64,000 nt of DNA from Jejuia algarum (GTDB lineage: Bacteria > Bacteroidota > Bacteroidia > Flavobacteriales > Flavobacteriaceae), in NCBI GenBank assembly GCA_947495775.1, contig CANMAQ010000003.1:235747-299746 (forward strand). Direction: 5' to 3'. Of the stretch, positions 1-9,585 are shown piece by piece. The notes below the pieces were generated by a model. That model ran no database searches. It saw nothing but the letters and a program-made list of their open reading frames with translations, and was not told the DNA's origin. A program made the translations under genes and the position numbers. Each line of letters opens with the position of its first letter. The stretch's first letter is position 1.

Positions 1-1
1 G

Positions 2-1393
2 CTTCCTGAGTGGTTGTTTTTAGAATGCTATAGTACAGTTGGCGATTTAGGAGAAACTTTAGTGTTATTGCTACCAGAGCCTACACACCAAATAGACCTG
101 TCTCTAAGCGATTGGATGACAGCTATTATTGATTTAAAATCTAAAACGGAAGCAGAGAAAAAAGCATTTGTAATGCACGCTTGGTCTGGTCTACAACTGC
201 AAGAACGTCTTATTTTTAATAAATTGATAGGTGGTAGTTTTAGAATAGGCGTCTCTAAGAAAACCTTAGTAAATGCCTTGGCAAAACGATCTGGAATAGA
301 TGCAAACCAGCTTATGCATAGCATCATTGGGCATTGGGATGTCCACGCGTTAACGTTTGAGGCGTTATTGGAAGGCCAACATATCAACTACGACAACTCT
401 AAGCCTTACCCTTTTTGCTTGGCTTATGCTTTAGAGAAACCATTGTTAGAATTAGGGGCGCCAGACGCTTGGCAAGTAGAATACAAATGGGATGGTATTC
501 GCGGACAAATTGTAAAGCGTCATGGTGAAATTTATATCTGGTCTAGAGGCGAAGAACTCGTTACCCAACAATTTCCAGAGTTGGTAAAGGCATTAACCGA
601 TTTTAAAGATGATTTTGTTATTGATGGAGAGATTTTAGCTTTAAAAAACAACAGTGTCTTGTTATTTAACGATTTGCAGAAACGTTTAAACCGTAAACAT
701 GTGTCTAAGCAACTGTTAGAAGCGGTGCCTGTGGGGTTTTATGCGTACGACATTTTAGAATATAACGCCCAAGATTTAAGAACAATGGCTTTAGAAAAAC
801 GCCGAGGGTATTTAGAAACCCTATTTGCTAGTAGTACACTTTCTGAATGTCTTAAAATACCACCTGTACTTAGGTTCAAAACCTGGGAGGCCTTGCATAG
901 TATTCGCGACGGTGCTAGGCGTCTTAATGCAGAGGGACTTATGTTGAAGCAAAAAGAGTCTTCCTATCATGTTGGGCGAAAAAAAGGAGATTGGTGGAAA
1001 TGGAAAATAGCCCCTTTAACCATTGATGCTGTTATGATTTATGCACAAAAGGGCAGTGGCAGACGGAGTTCTAAGTATACCGATTACACGTTTGCTGTTA
1101 AAAAAGATGATGGTTTGGTCATCATAGCTAAAGCCTATTCAGGCCTTACAGATAAAGAGATTTCTGAAGTGTCTAAGTTTGTAACTAAAAATGCCATAGA
1201 GAAATTTGGCCCTGTACGTACTGTAAAACCAGAGTTGGTTTTCGAAATTGCTTTTGAAGGGATTGCATTGAGTAAACGTCATAAATCGGGAGTAGCACTG
1301 CGTTTTCCACGTATTAAGCGTTGGAGACGTGATAAAACGGTTGAAGATATCGATACTATAGCAACTGTTAAACGTTTAATTAAAGCCTATTAA
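2..1393 (+). CDS. ATP-dependent DNA ligase (5' truncated by window edge)
   Basis: ATP-dependent DNA ligase of the cassette type that occurs with a DEXH helicase and PdeM. It seals DNA nicks through a lysyl-AMP intermediate. The reading frame is already open at base 2 (residues LPEW precede the first possible TTG start at 14), so the true start lies outside the window. Counting from the TTG at 14, the nucleotidyltransferase motif EYKWDGIRG puts the AMP-accepting lysine at about residue 158. The following FVIDGEI, EGLMLKQ and WWKWK stretches fit ligase motifs III to V, and the C-terminal part matches the OB-fold domain. The N-terminal helical DNA-binding domain is partly missing only because of the window edge. 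The stop codon overlaps the next start (TAATG), so the two genes are translationally coupled. The family and the cassette are well known; the exact substrate is inferred. Confidence 0.93.
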   Translation, partial: LPEWLFLECYSTVGDLGETLVLLLPEPTHQIDLSLSDWMTAIIDLKSKTEAEKKAFVMHAWSGLQLQERLIFNKLIGGSFRIGVSKKTLVNALAKRSGIDANQLMHSIIGHWDVHALTFEALLEGQHINYDNSKPYPFCLAYALEKPLLELGAPDAWQVEYKWDGIRGQIVKRHGEIYIWSRGEELVTQQFPELVKALTDFKDDFVIDGEILALKNNSVLLFNDLQKRLNRKHVSKQLLEAVPVGFYAYDILEYNAQDLRTMALEKRRGYLETLFASSTLSECLKIPPVLRFKTWEALHSIRDGARRLNAEGLMLKQKESSYHVGRKKGDWWKWKIAPLTIDAVMIYAQKGSGRRSSKYTDYTFAVKKDDGLVIIAKAYSGLTDKEISEVSKFVTKNAIEKFGPVRTVKPELVFEIAFEGIALSKRHKSGVALRFPRIKRWRRDKTVEDIDTIATVKRLIKAY

Positions 1394-3846
1394 TGGGGAA
1401 ATTTGAAGATAGTGAGGGCTTCAAGCTAGTAACTCAATATTTGGCAGCGCAAGGAAGAACACCTTTTCCGTTTCAATTAAAAACTTGGAAAAAATACCAT
1501 ACGGGGTACAGTGGGATGGTGATCGCTCCAACAGGTTTTGGGAAAACGTTCTCTGTGTTTTTAGCTGTTCTTATAAGGTATATAAATGCACCAGAAACAC
1601 ATAAAAGGGGACTGAAATTAGTATGGATAAGCCCATTACGATCACTTGCTAAAGATTTGGCAAAAGCCATGACAGAGGTCGTTGAAACGATAGGATTAGA
1701 TTGGACGGTACAGGTTAGAAATGGAGATACACCGCAGCAGATACGACGACAACAAGAACGCCTAATGCCAGACGTAATGCTTACCACACCAGAAACCATG
1801 CACCTGTTATGTTCTCAAAAAAACAATTCGCGTTGGTTTAAACACTTAAAATGTGTGGCAGTAGACGAGTGGCATGAGTTGCTAGGGAATAAGCGGGGTG
1901 TGCTAACAGAATTGGTCATTTCCCGATTACAGACACTAGCACCCCAACTTAAAATTTGGGGCATTACGGCTACCATTGGAAATTTAGATGAAGCTCTAAA
2001 AGTATTAGTGCCTTATCCAGAATTTAAAACCGTAAAAATAACCGCTCAAGCAAAAAAGAAATTAAAAATTCACGCCGTTCTACCAGATGAAGTCGATGTT
2101 TTACCTTGGTCTGGACATTTAGGCGCTAGCATGAGCTCTAAAATTATTCCCATAATAAACGCCCATCGTACGACCTTAATATTTACCAATACACGTGGAC
2201 AGAGTGAACTGTGGTATCAAATTATTTTAGAAGCAGCTCCCGAATTGGCAGGCCAATTGGCCATACATCATGGGTCTATAGATTTAAAATTACGGCATTG
2301 GATTGAAGATAGTATTGTTCAAGGCCATTTAAAAGCTGTTATATGTACCTCGTCTTTAGATCTAGGGGTTGATTTTAAACCTGTAGATTGCATCATTCAA
2401 ATTGGATCAGCAAAAGGTGTTGCGCGTTTTGTGCAACGCGCAGGACGCAGTGGGCATGCACCACATGAGACCTCAAAAATTTACGTTGTCCCTACGCATT
2501 CTTTAGAGCTTATTGAAGTAGCTGCATTAAAAGCCGCTGTAAAAGATCGCGCTGTAGAGGCCCGCCATCCTTTAGTATTGTGTTACGATCTTATGGTGCA
2601 ATTTTTAATCACCTTAGCGGTTGGAGAAGGTTTTAAAGCAGAAGAGGCTTATCACATTTTAAAACAAACCCATGCTTTTTCATTTTTAAATAAAGACGAA
2701 TTTAACTGGGGCCTGCAATTTATAACCCAAGGTGGTACAGCACTACAGGCTTACGAAGAGTTTCATAAAGTTGTTTTAAACGACGACGGGGTGTATCGAG
2801 TGCAGAGCAGGCGTATTAGCATGTTACACCGTATGAATATTGGTGCTATTGTTAGTGATGCTATGTTAAATGTGAAGTATTTGTCTGGAGGGTATATAGG
2901 AATGATTGAAGAATTTTTTATTTCTAAGTTAAAACCTAAGTCCAGTTTTATTTTGGCAGGGCGTGTTTTAGAACTGGTGCACATTAAAGACATGACGGTA
3001 TATGTAAAACGAAGTAAAGCCAAGAAAGCCATAGCCCCCAGTTGGATGGGGGGCAGGTTGCCACTCACCTCGCATTTAAGTCATTTTTTACGTATAAAAT
3101 TAGAAGCCGCATTGGCACCTGGCATACAAGAACGTGAACTTAAGTTTTTACACCCTTTAATAGCGAATCAAAACAGCCATTCACACATCCCTAAAGCTAA
3201 TGAGTTTTTGGTAGAATTGATCGGTACAAAAGAGGGCTATCATGTTTTTATGTATCCTTTTGAAGGCCGATTGGTACATGAAGTTATTGCAGCATTAATC
3301 GCTTATAGATTAAGTCAAATTACGCCGCTAACATTTACGATTGCAATGAATGATTATGGTTTCGAATTGTTAAGCGATCAGCCCATACCATTAGATGAAA
3401 GTAATATTGAAGCCTTACTTTCTAAAAACCAACTCATGGAAGATGTTACAGCGAGTATTAATGCCTCAGAAATGGCCTCTAGGACATTTAGAGATATTGC
3501 GGTTATTGCAGGTTTGGTGGTACAGTCAAGACCTGGTGCCCGACAAAATAATAAGAGTTTACAATCTTCTTCAGGGTTAATTTTTAGAGTATTGGAGGAG
3601 TACGAACCACAACATTTACTTTTAAAACAAGCGTATACCGAAGTGTTTAATCAACAACTAGAAGAGGTGCGTTTACAAGCGGCATTCGAGCGTATCTCTA
3701 AAAGTAAAATTATCTTGCGACGGGCATCTGCGTTTACGCCACTTAGTTTTCCTATTAAAGTAGATAGCTTAAGACACGCTATGAGTAATGAAAGTTTAGA
3801 AAAACGCGTTGCACGCATTCGAAAACAAGCCTTAAAAGACAATTAA
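1393..3846 (+). CDS. Ligase-associated DEXH-box helicase (Lhr-like)
   Basis: An 817-residue superfamily 2 helicase of the Lhr-like, ligase-associated group. Walker A is APTGFGKT at residues 45-52, the DEXH box is DEWH near 158-161, and the TATIGN motif follows. The second RecA domain carries TSSLDLGVDF and QRAGRSGHAP, which fit motifs V and VI. The long C-terminal part fits the winged-helix and Lhr-specific region. The start ATG overlaps the ligase stop by one base, and only 2 bp separate the stop from the pdeM-like gene, so the three form one operon. Known role of the family: ATP-driven DNA or RNA-DNA unwinding in DNA damage response together with the neighbouring ligase and nucleases. The usual exonuclease partner would be expected upstream, outside the window. 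Confidence 0.93.
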   Translation: MGKFEDSEGFKLVTQYLAAQGRTPFPFQLKTWKKYHTGYSGMVIAPTGFGKTFSVFLAVLIRYINAPETHKRGLKLVWISPLRSLAKDLAKAMTEVVETIGLDWTVQVRNGDTPQQIRRQQERLMPDVMLTTPETMHLLCSQKNNSRWFKHLKCVAVDEWHELLGNKRGVLTELVISRLQTLAPQLKIWGITATIGNLDEALKVLVPYPEFKTVKITAQAKKKLKIHAVLPDEVDVLPWSGHLGASMSSKIIPIINAHRTTLIFTNTRGQSELWYQIILEAAPELAGQLAIHHGSIDLKLRHWIEDSIVQGHLKAVICTSSLDLGVDFKPVDCIIQIGSAKGVARFVQRAGRSGHAPHETSKIYVVPTHSLELIEVAALKAAVKDRAVEARHPLVLCYDLMVQFLITLAVGEGFKAEEAYHILKQTHAFSFLNKDEFNWGLQFITQGGTALQAYEEFHKVVLNDDGVYRVQSRRISMLHRMNIGAIVSDAMLNVKYLSGGYIGMIEEFFISKLKPKSSFILAGRVLELVHIKDMTVYVKRSKAKKAIAPSWMGGRLPLTSHLSHFLRIKLEAALAPGIQERELKFLHPLIANQNSHSHIPKANEFLVELIGTKEGYHVFMYPFEGRLVHEVIAALIAYRLSQITPLTFTIAMNDYGFELLSDQPIPLDESNIEALLSKNQLMEDVTASINASEMASRTFRDIAVIAGLVVQSRPGARQNNKSLQSSSGLIFRVLEEYEPQHLLLKQAYTEVFNQQLEEVRLQAAFERISKSKIILRRASAFTPLSFPIKVDSLRHAMSNESLEKRVARIRKQALKDN

Positions 3847-3848
3847 GT

Positions 3849-4505
3849 ATGCCTATTTATTTAGAACCAATACAATGCAATACAGAACAACTTTTGCTAA
3901 CCAACCAGCGTGTTGCTTATTGGAAAGCTCAGAAAACACTTATTCTATCGGATGTACACATCGGTAAAACAGCCCATTTTAGAAAACAGGGTATTCCTAT
4001 TCCGTTTAAAGTCTTGTTGCGAGATTTAGAACGTTTAGACGCGCTTATTCAGCATTTCAAACCAGAACGGCTTATTGTTGTTGGAGATTTGTTTCATGCA
4101 GAGTTCAATCAAGATGTTGTTTTTTTTCAAAAGTGGATGTCAACCTACCAATCTCTAGAACTGGTATTAGTGAAAGGAAATCATGATGGTTCTGCTGTAA
4201 AACTATATGAGAATTTAAATATAAAAATTGTTGAAAATCAATTAGAAACGACTGGTTTTACTTTTGTACACGATAGTCCTGTAGTTCAAGATAATGTGTC
4301 TACATTCTACATCTCTGGGCACACGCACCCAGGTGTGCTTTTAAAAGGGAAAGGCAAACAACGCATTAAATTACCTTGCTACCAATGGAGTACTAGACAA
4401 TTGGTATTACCTGCCTTTAGTTTATTTACAGGTTTAAATACTAAAATACCATCTGCAGCGTTTAAAAATTATGCGTTTACAGCGGATAGCATTTTTGAAA
4501 TGTAG
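3849..4505 (+). CDS. pdeM: Ligase-associated DNA damage response endonuclease PdeM
   Basis: Calcineurin-like metallophosphoesterase of 218 residues. The metal-binding motifs are all present: SDVHIGK (D35, H37), GDLFHAE (D80), GNHDG (N111, H112, D113) and SGHTHPG (H158, H160). Length and motif spacing fit PdeM, the small nuclease that accompanies the ligase/DEXH helicase cassette. It starts 2 bp after the helicase stop. It is expected to be cytoplasmic and to use two divalent metals for phosphodiester cleavage. The exact nucleic-acid substrate cannot be told from sequence. Confidence 0.9.
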   Translation: MPIYLEPIQCNTEQLLLTNQRVAYWKAQKTLILSDVHIGKTAHFRKQGIPIPFKVLLRDLERLDALIQHFKPERLIVVGDLFHAEFNQDVVFFQKWMSTYQSLELVLVKGNHDGSAVKLYENLNIKIVENQLETTGFTFVHDSPVVQDNVSTFYISGHTHPGVLLKGKGKQRIKLPCYQWSTRQLVLPAFSLFTGLNTKIPSAAFKNYAFTADSIFEM

Positions 4506-4662
4506 TGTCTAAAATTATACGATTACATCGGTTTTTTTTGCGTTTTGTATAAATAGCATTGCACTAATCGAATATTTTTACTGTTTTACGATTTTTTAAC
4601 ATATGAGCATGTTATTTTTATAATTTTAAAACCATTAATTAATTCATTAATCACCCTCTCTT

Positions 4663-5259
4663 ATGAAAATTATAACTTTAGTTATAGCTTTAGCAGTATC
4701 TGCACTATCATTCGCACAGCAGTCTGCTAAAAATCAAAGACAGCAAAGTGTTGTTTACGATATCACAAAAAAGAACATGAGTAATGTTGATACCATTCCT
4801 GGGTTTCAATCACGAAAAGAAAAACTTAAAATAACTGGAATCATTTACGAAAGTGATGGTGTAACGCCAGCTAAAAATGTCGTGCTTTATATTTATCAAG
4901 CCGATGAAGAAGGCGAGTACCATGCTACAAAGGTAAATGGTAAGCGTGTGCTTAGACATGAAGGTTGGGCGCGAACAAATGATGAAGGCCGTTATATGTT
5001 TTACACTTTTGTTCCAGGTACAGATTGGTCTTCAAAGTCTATGAAACAAATTCATGGTATGATTAAAGAACCTTCTACAGATAAAACGTATAGCATCAAT
5101 CAATTTGTATTTGATGACGATCCTATGCTTACCAAATCGTGTAGAAAGAAAATTGCAAAATACGGTCTAAATAACATCTTGAAATTAGAACGTGATGCAG
5201 AAGGCATGCTTGTAGGTACGAGAGATATTGTCCTAAGTGATGAAATACGTCACCTGTAG
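4663..5259 (+). CDS. Intradiol dioxygenase-like secreted protein
   Basis: A 198-residue protein with a Sec signal peptide (MKIITLVIALAVSALSFAQ) and a beta-sandwich resembling intradiol ring-cleavage dioxygenases such as protocatechuate 3,4-dioxygenase. It shows the typical run KITGIIYESDG, VVLYIYQADEEGEY and RTNDEGRYMFYTFVPG, then IHGMIKEP where a His iron ligand is expected. True catechol dioxygenases use two Tyr and two His for non-haem Fe(III). Candidate ligands are visible here, but I cannot confirm the full set, and many secreted Bacteroidetes homologues have no proven activity. It stands alone and ends at a clear terminator shared with the convergent transporter gene. Confidence 0.72.
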   Translation: MKIITLVIALAVSALSFAQQSAKNQRQQSVVYDITKKNMSNVDTIPGFQSRKEKLKITGIIYESDGVTPAKNVVLYIYQADEEGEYHATKVNGKRVLRHEGWARTNDEGRYMFYTFVPGTDWSSKSMKQIHGMIKEPSTDKTYSINQFVFDDDPMLTKSCRKKIAKYGLNNILKLERDAEGMLVGTRDIVLSDEIRHL

Positions 5260-5292
5260 ACATCTATTAGAATACGCTTAAAAACACTATTT

Positions 5293-5318
5293 AAAATCCT
5301 GCTTTTGCAGGATTTTTT
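5293..5318 (+). terminator. Rho-independent terminator after the dioxygenase-like gene
   Basis: A perfect 10-bp stem (AAAATCCTGC / GCAGGATTTT) with a TTTT loop runs into a T tract. It lies 34 bp after the stop of the plus-strand gene. The A-rich left flank may let it also serve the convergent transporter gene. Confidence 0.85.
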
Positions 5319-5457
5319 AGTTTATAAGATATACTATACTAGCTCTTACTGTTTTATACATCATAACAACTGTTATTAGGTGAACTGTATGTGAGATCGT
5401 ATTTTATTGGCGTAGTGACCAGTGAGTTGACTTGCAAGTAACACGTACCGCAAACAA

Positions 5458-6396
5458 CTAGGTGTAAAGTATAAAAAATACACCAGCCATAATGCCTATA
5501 AGCGGAATGAGTTTCTTACGTTTGTTTTTCTCTTTAAAAATAAATCCACCAACAAGTACAGCAATTAGTATTTGACTGCGTTTAATGGCAGACAATAACA
5601 TAATGAGTGCTTCAGGGTCTTGAAGTGCTTTAAAGTAAAAATAATCGGCAGTTTGTAGCAAGATACCCACCATAGGGATGGTCCAACGCCATTTAAAATT
5701 CTTACGTTTAGCATGATGTGGAAACCACATTAGTGCTAAAATAACAAGTAAGATGAGAAGCGTGTACCAGCAAAACCAAAACTGAAGCGTTTGTGGATTA
5801 AGTGCTAGGTTTTGCACTAAAAATTTGTCGTATAATCCGCTACAAGACCCAAAAAAAGTAGCTCCTATTATAGCAAATACCCATTTGTTTTTTTTAAACA
5901 CAATGCCTTCTTTCTTTCCGATTTTAGAATAGAGCATTACCGAAAAAATAATGAGGAAAAACCCAAGCCATTGTAAAGGATTGGGCTGTTCATTATAGAG
6001 GGCTATTGCGCCAATAAATGTGAAGAAAGGCCCTGCAGATCTAATGGGCGTTACAATAGTAATAGGTAAATGCTTTAAGGCTTGGTAGGCCAGCACCCAA
6101 GAACTTGCCATAAGCATAGACTTTATCGAGATAAAGGCATGCGTTTTTATAGGTATATGTTCGATATAAAACCCTATAGCTTTAAAGGTATCAGGCGCAT
6201 AAATAGAGCCTATAAAAAATGGTAAAAACATTAAAAACCCTGCAGCAATGGTAATCGCTACAACGGGTAATACTTCATTATCCTGTACGGCGTGTTTTTT
6301 ACATAAATTATGAAATCCTAAAAATAATGCCGCTAAAAGTCCTAAATACATCCACATGGGCGCGAAGATAGTTTTTTGAATGCTGTTTGAAAACAA
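5458..6396 (-). CDS. EamA/DMT-superfamily membrane transporter
   Basis: A 312-residue protein with about ten hydrophobic segments in two five-helix halves, the pattern of EamA (drug/metabolite transporter) permeases. The LPITIVTPIRSAGPFFTFIGAI stretch around the middle of the first half is typical of the first EamA repeat, and LIMLLSAIKRSQILIAVLVGG closes the second. It is an inner-membrane protein. The substrate is unknown, since family members move amino acids, metabolites or drugs. It is a single gene, divergent from the S24 repressor gene. The annotated start MFSNSIQK may be a little upstream of the real one (MWMYLGLLA), because the first helix begins directly there. Confidence 0.82.
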   Translation of the reverse strand: MFSNSIQKTIFAPMWMYLGLLAALFLGFHNLCKKHAVQDNEVLPVVAITIAAGFLMFLPFFIGSIYAPDTFKAIGFYIEHIPIKTHAFISIKSMLMASSWVLAYQALKHLPITIVTPIRSAGPFFTFIGAIALYNEQPNPLQWLGFFLIIFSVMLYSKIGKKEGIVFKKNKWVFAIIGATFFGSCSGLYDKFLVQNLALNPQTLQFWFCWYTLLILLVILALMWFPHHAKRKNFKWRWTIPMVGILLQTADYFYFKALQDPEALIMLLSAIKRSQILIAVLVGGFIFKEKNKRKKLIPLIGIMAGVFFILYT

Positions 6397-6496
6397 AGCC
6401 TCCTAAAGAATCCTATAATTTAGAACCCTTTAGCAAACTAAAGGATACACTAATAGATTCTAACTTATTTTATATTTTTTTAGTAGATTTTTTAAT

Positions 6497-6536
6497 TTGT
6501 TTAAATTCTATGCATTTTATGCGTAGATTTGCTACA
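6497..6536 (+). promoter_or_regulatory. Promoter and possible autoregulatory operator of the S24 repressor
   Basis: A TAGATTTG box (6524-6531) matches the Bacteroidetes -7 consensus TAnnTTTG, with TTG at 6497-6499 as a possible -33 element (spacer somewhat long). Between them lies an inverted repeat, GCAT-TTT-ATGC (6512-6522), well placed for a repressor. The box is so close to the ATG at 6536 that the mRNA would be almost leaderless. Confidence 0.45.
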
Positions 6537-7312
6537 TGGGGAATTTTATTGCAACAAATATCAAATATCTAAGAGAGCAGAAAGCCTTATCTCAGGAAGC
6601 CTTTGGCGATGCTTTGCAGATATCGCGCGCTCAAGTGTCTACTTTCGAGCGCAACTGTTCTGCGCCGTCTATAGAAGTATTGGTAGCCTTATCTAATTAT
6701 TTTAAGATTCCTATAGATATTTTGATTAAAAACGATTTAACGAAATCAGACCACACATCATTTATAGAATTGAGAAACAGACGTATCTTGTTTCCTATAG
6801 CTGTAGATAGCACAAATGAAGATCTTATTGAAGTGATTCCGGTAAAAGCTTCTGCAGGATACGCCAACGGTTATGATGATCCAGAATATATCGAACAGCT
6901 CCAAAATATTAAACTGCCTTTCTTACCAACAGGGAAGCACCGTGCATTTCCTATTAAAGGGGAGTCTATGCTACCTATGAAAGATGGTGCTTTTGTAGTT
7001 GGTAAATTTATCGAAAATCGAGACGATATTATAAGTGGAAAAACCTATATCGTTGTCACCTTAAATGATGGTATGGTGTACAAACGCGTTTATAATCAGA
7101 TCGCAACCGAGCACGCTTTAAAATTGGTATCCGATAATCATAATTACCAACCATACACAGTACCTATAGATGAAGTCTTAGAGTTATGGGAATTTGCATG
7201 TAGCATTAATCTTCAAGAGTACGACGAGAGTGAGTTGAAAATCAGTAGTATTTTAACCATGTTTAATACGCTGGGTATCGAATTAGAAGCCTTAAAAAAA
7301 GAAGTCTTATGA
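6536..7312 (+). CDS. XRE-HTH / S24 peptidase LexA-like repressor
   Basis: A 258-residue regulator with an N-terminal Cro/CI-type HTH (about residues 5-62) and a C-terminal S24 self-cleavage domain. The catalytic Ser is S144 in GESMLP, and a Lys near 190 in MVYKRVY completes the dyad. A likely Ala-Gly autocleavage site is at 107-108 (ASAGYANG). This is the layout of LexA/CI-type repressors that cleave themselves under RecA-ssDNA stress. The ATG at 6536 is chosen because the HTH starts at once after it. The stop codon overlaps the ATG of the nuclease gene (ATGATG), so both are co-translated. The context suggests that it controls the downstream nuclease and itself in response to DNA damage (inference). 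Confidence 0.88.
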   Translation: MGNFIATNIKYLREQKALSQEAFGDALQISRAQVSTFERNCSAPSIEVLVALSNYFKIPIDILIKNDLTKSDHTSFIELRNRRILFPIAVDSTNEDLIEVIPVKASAGYANGYDDPEYIEQLQNIKLPFLPTGKHRAFPIKGESMLPMKDGAFVVGKFIENRDDIISGKTYIVVTLNDGMVYKRVYNQIATEHALKLVSDNHNYQPYTVPIDEVLELWEFACSINLQEYDESELKISSILTMFNTLGIELEALKKEVL

Positions 7313-8643
7313 TGTATACGATAATTGATGTTGAAACTACTGGACGCAGTAATAGAATTACGGAAATCTCTATATTTAAATACGATGGCACGACTGTTAT
7401 TGATGAGTTTACAACGCTCGTAAATCCAGGGGTTTTAATTCCTGTGTATATCACAGTACTCACAAACATAGACAATGCAACTGTAGCGAATGCGCCTTAT
7501 TTTGAAGCTATAGCAGAGCGTGTCCTCGAGATTACAGAGGGTACTGTATTTGTGGCTCATAATGTAAATTTTGATTACAACGTAATTCGAGGTGAGTTTA
7601 AGCGCCTAGGCTTAACATTTGATAGAAAAAAATTATGTACAGTACGACTGTCTCGTCAATTATTTAAAGGCTTGCCCTCTTACAGTTTAGGGAAATTGTG
7701 TGCATCTTTAGAAATCCCTTTAACAGATCGGCACCGTGCTAGGGGCGATGCAGAAGCTACAGTAACTTTATTTCAAAAGTTACTAGCTCAAGAGGAAGCA
7801 CCTGCTGTTTTTAAAAGCTTTATGAAAGCCAATAGCAGGCAAGGCACTTTACCGCCTAATCTTTCTGAAGAGGTGTTTAATACATTGCCAGAAACCACTG
7901 GTATCTATTATTTTATGGATAAAAAAAACACGATCATCTATGTGGGGAAAGCTAAAAATATTAAAAAACGAGTCCTGAGTCATTTTTATGATAAAAAACA
8001 AAAAGAACTCGATTTGTGTCGAGAAACAGCACATATTGATTTTGCGCTTTCAGGAAGTGAAACCTTAGCTTTATTAATGGAAGATGCTGCCATAAAAAAA
8101 CATTTTCCGAAATACAATCGCGCTTCTAAAATTTCAAAAAAAAGCTATAGTCTTTTTAATTATACCGATCGTAAAGGTGTCATACATTTTGCGACAAACA
8201 TCTCTAAATTAGCACCCTATGCACTTTTAACGTTTCATAGCAGACGGGATGTTATTTTATATATGGAAAAGTTGTGTGCGACCTATAAGTTATGTCCAAA
8301 ATATTGCAACCTCCAAGCCGTAGAAGCTTCATGCGATCATTATAAAATAACCACCTGCCAAGGGGTGTGTAGCGGTGAAGAAACTATAGACGCCTATAAT
8401 AAACGTGTGCATTTGGCAGTTGAAGCTATTAAAAATAAGCACGTTAATAATATCATTAAACTCTCTGGTAGAGATGTAGATGAAGATGCGGTTATACTTA
8501 TTGAGAATGGGGTTTATAGAGGTTATGGTTTTATATCTAAAAACGATAGTATATCATATACAGATGCCGAAACTATTGCAACGCATATTATTCCACAGCA
8601 AGACAATGCCGATGTGCAACGCATTTTAAGAAAAGTCATTTAG
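7309..8643 (+). CDS. DnaQ-type exonuclease fused to GIY-YIG (UvrC-like) nuclease
   Basis: A 444-residue fusion. Residues 1-165 are a DnaQ/epsilon-type 3'-5' exonuclease: IIDVETTG carries the DxE metal ligands D7 and E9, HNVNFDYNV is motif II, and HRARGDAEA is motif III. From about residue 185 a GIY-YIG domain like that of UvrC/Cho follows (TGIYYFMDKKNTIIYVGKAKNIKKRV), with a Cys-containing region (CPKYCNL...CDHY...CQGVC) near 325-360. Similar PolIII-epsilon/UvrC fusions are known in bacteria and are thought to act in nucleotide excision repair as a Cho-like incision enzyme. It overlaps the S24 repressor gene by 4 bp, so damage-inducible expression is likely. Confidence 0.88.
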   Translation: MMYTIIDVETTGRSNRITEISIFKYDGTTVIDEFTTLVNPGVLIPVYITVLTNIDNATVANAPYFEAIAERVLEITEGTVFVAHNVNFDYNVIRGEFKRLGLTFDRKKLCTVRLSRQLFKGLPSYSLGKLCASLEIPLTDRHRARGDAEATVTLFQKLLAQEEAPAVFKSFMKANSRQGTLPPNLSEEVFNTLPETTGIYYFMDKKNTIIYVGKAKNIKKRVLSHFYDKKQKELDLCRETAHIDFALSGSETLALLMEDAAIKKHFPKYNRASKISKKSYSLFNYTDRKGVIHFATNISKLAPYALLTFHSRRDVILYMEKLCATYKLCPKYCNLQAVEASCDHYKITTCQGVCSGEETIDAYNKRVHLAVEAIKNKHVNNIIKLSGRDVDEDAVILIENGVYRGYGFISKNDSISYTDAETIATHIIPQQDNADVQRILRKVI

Positions 8644-9132
8644 CAATTGCATCTGCACTATTTATATACGGACACGGTGTTTTTCTCAAACGTTCTAAAA
8701 CGTGTTTTCTAAGCACTTATAAAACAGTGTTTTGAGTATTTTCAGGCCTTTAGGTGTATGTTTTGAATGGGAGGGATGGACATGTTTTACGAATGTTAAA
8801 ACGAAGTAAAGACTTTACCAGAGCATTAATGGCGAGGCTAAATTGAAGTTAGATCCCATAGAATAGCTTCTGTATTCTAAAAAATATTAAAACGCATAAA
8901 AAACTGATAAAAAGCGTGTTATTCGTGTTTTTTGTTTGATAAAATCTATTATATATAAGAAAATGGTAGTTTTTTTTTAGTGCCGTATTAAACCTTTTGG
9001 GAAGTATAGGGTCTACATACTATAAGCACAGTAGCAACAAATAATGTCTGTTTAAAAAAAACGAATTATAGTGCCTGTCTGTTTTGTATTATAAATTTTA
9101 CAAAAAATTAACCCTACCTACTTCAATTACTT
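8644..9132. other. Intergenic region, 489 bp
   Basis: AT-rich non-coding stretch. I see no ORF of note, no tRNA and no clear terminator. The last 60 bases, with a TATAAATTTT stretch around 9089-9098 downstream of a TTTTG, probably hold the promoter of the next gene. Confidence 0.5.
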
Positions 9133-9573
9133 ATGAAAACTTTTATTCTTTTAACACTCATGAATCTCTTCCATGGAGGAGACATTGCCACATTTACAAT
9201 CACAACAACCAATGCTAAAGTATACGTTGCTGTAAAGCTAGAAGCTGCCGCAATAGCTGAAGCTTTAGATGTTAAAATTGACGCCATAGATAAGGGCCAT
9301 TTACAGCATTATCTTAATACACACATCACATATACTATTAATGGACAAAATGCGGGTTTCGAGATAACCGGTATGGAGGCAACCCACAACCATTTAGTGG
9401 TTCACACCACTTTAGAGGGGACCTATAGCCTTTTAAAACATTTGAAAATAAAAAACACAACGCTATTTGAAGTGAAATCGCGTCAAACCAATGTTGTAAG
9501 ATTAAGATATAATACGACCTCTAGAGATTTTTTAATAAACCAAAAACGTCCTACCATAACTATTAACCTATAA
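9133..9573 (+). CDS. Small secreted protein, DUF6702-like
   Basis: A 146-residue protein with a short hydrophobic N-terminus (MKTFILLTLMNLFHGG) and then all-beta sequence. The layout is like the DUF6702 group of small flavobacterial exported proteins, which also show an N-terminal tract, a VKLEAAAIAEALDVKID-like middle and a hydrophobic beta C-terminus. The match is from memory and uncertain. It sits 12 bp upstream of the sulfatase fusion gene and is probably co-transcribed with it. No catalytic motif is visible. Confidence 0.55.
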   Translation: MKTFILLTLMNLFHGGDIATFTITTTNAKVYVAVKLEAAAIAEALDVKIDAIDKGHLQHYLNTHITYTINGQNAGFEITGMEATHNHLVVHTTLEGTYSLLKHLKIKNTTLFEVKSRQTNVVRLRYNTTSRDFLINQKRPTITINL

Positions 9574-9585
9574 ACCCAATGTATT

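Noticed and set aside
6387..6572. 61-codon frame overlapping the S24 repressor start
   Set aside because: Overlaps promoter and the well-supported repressor gene in another frame.
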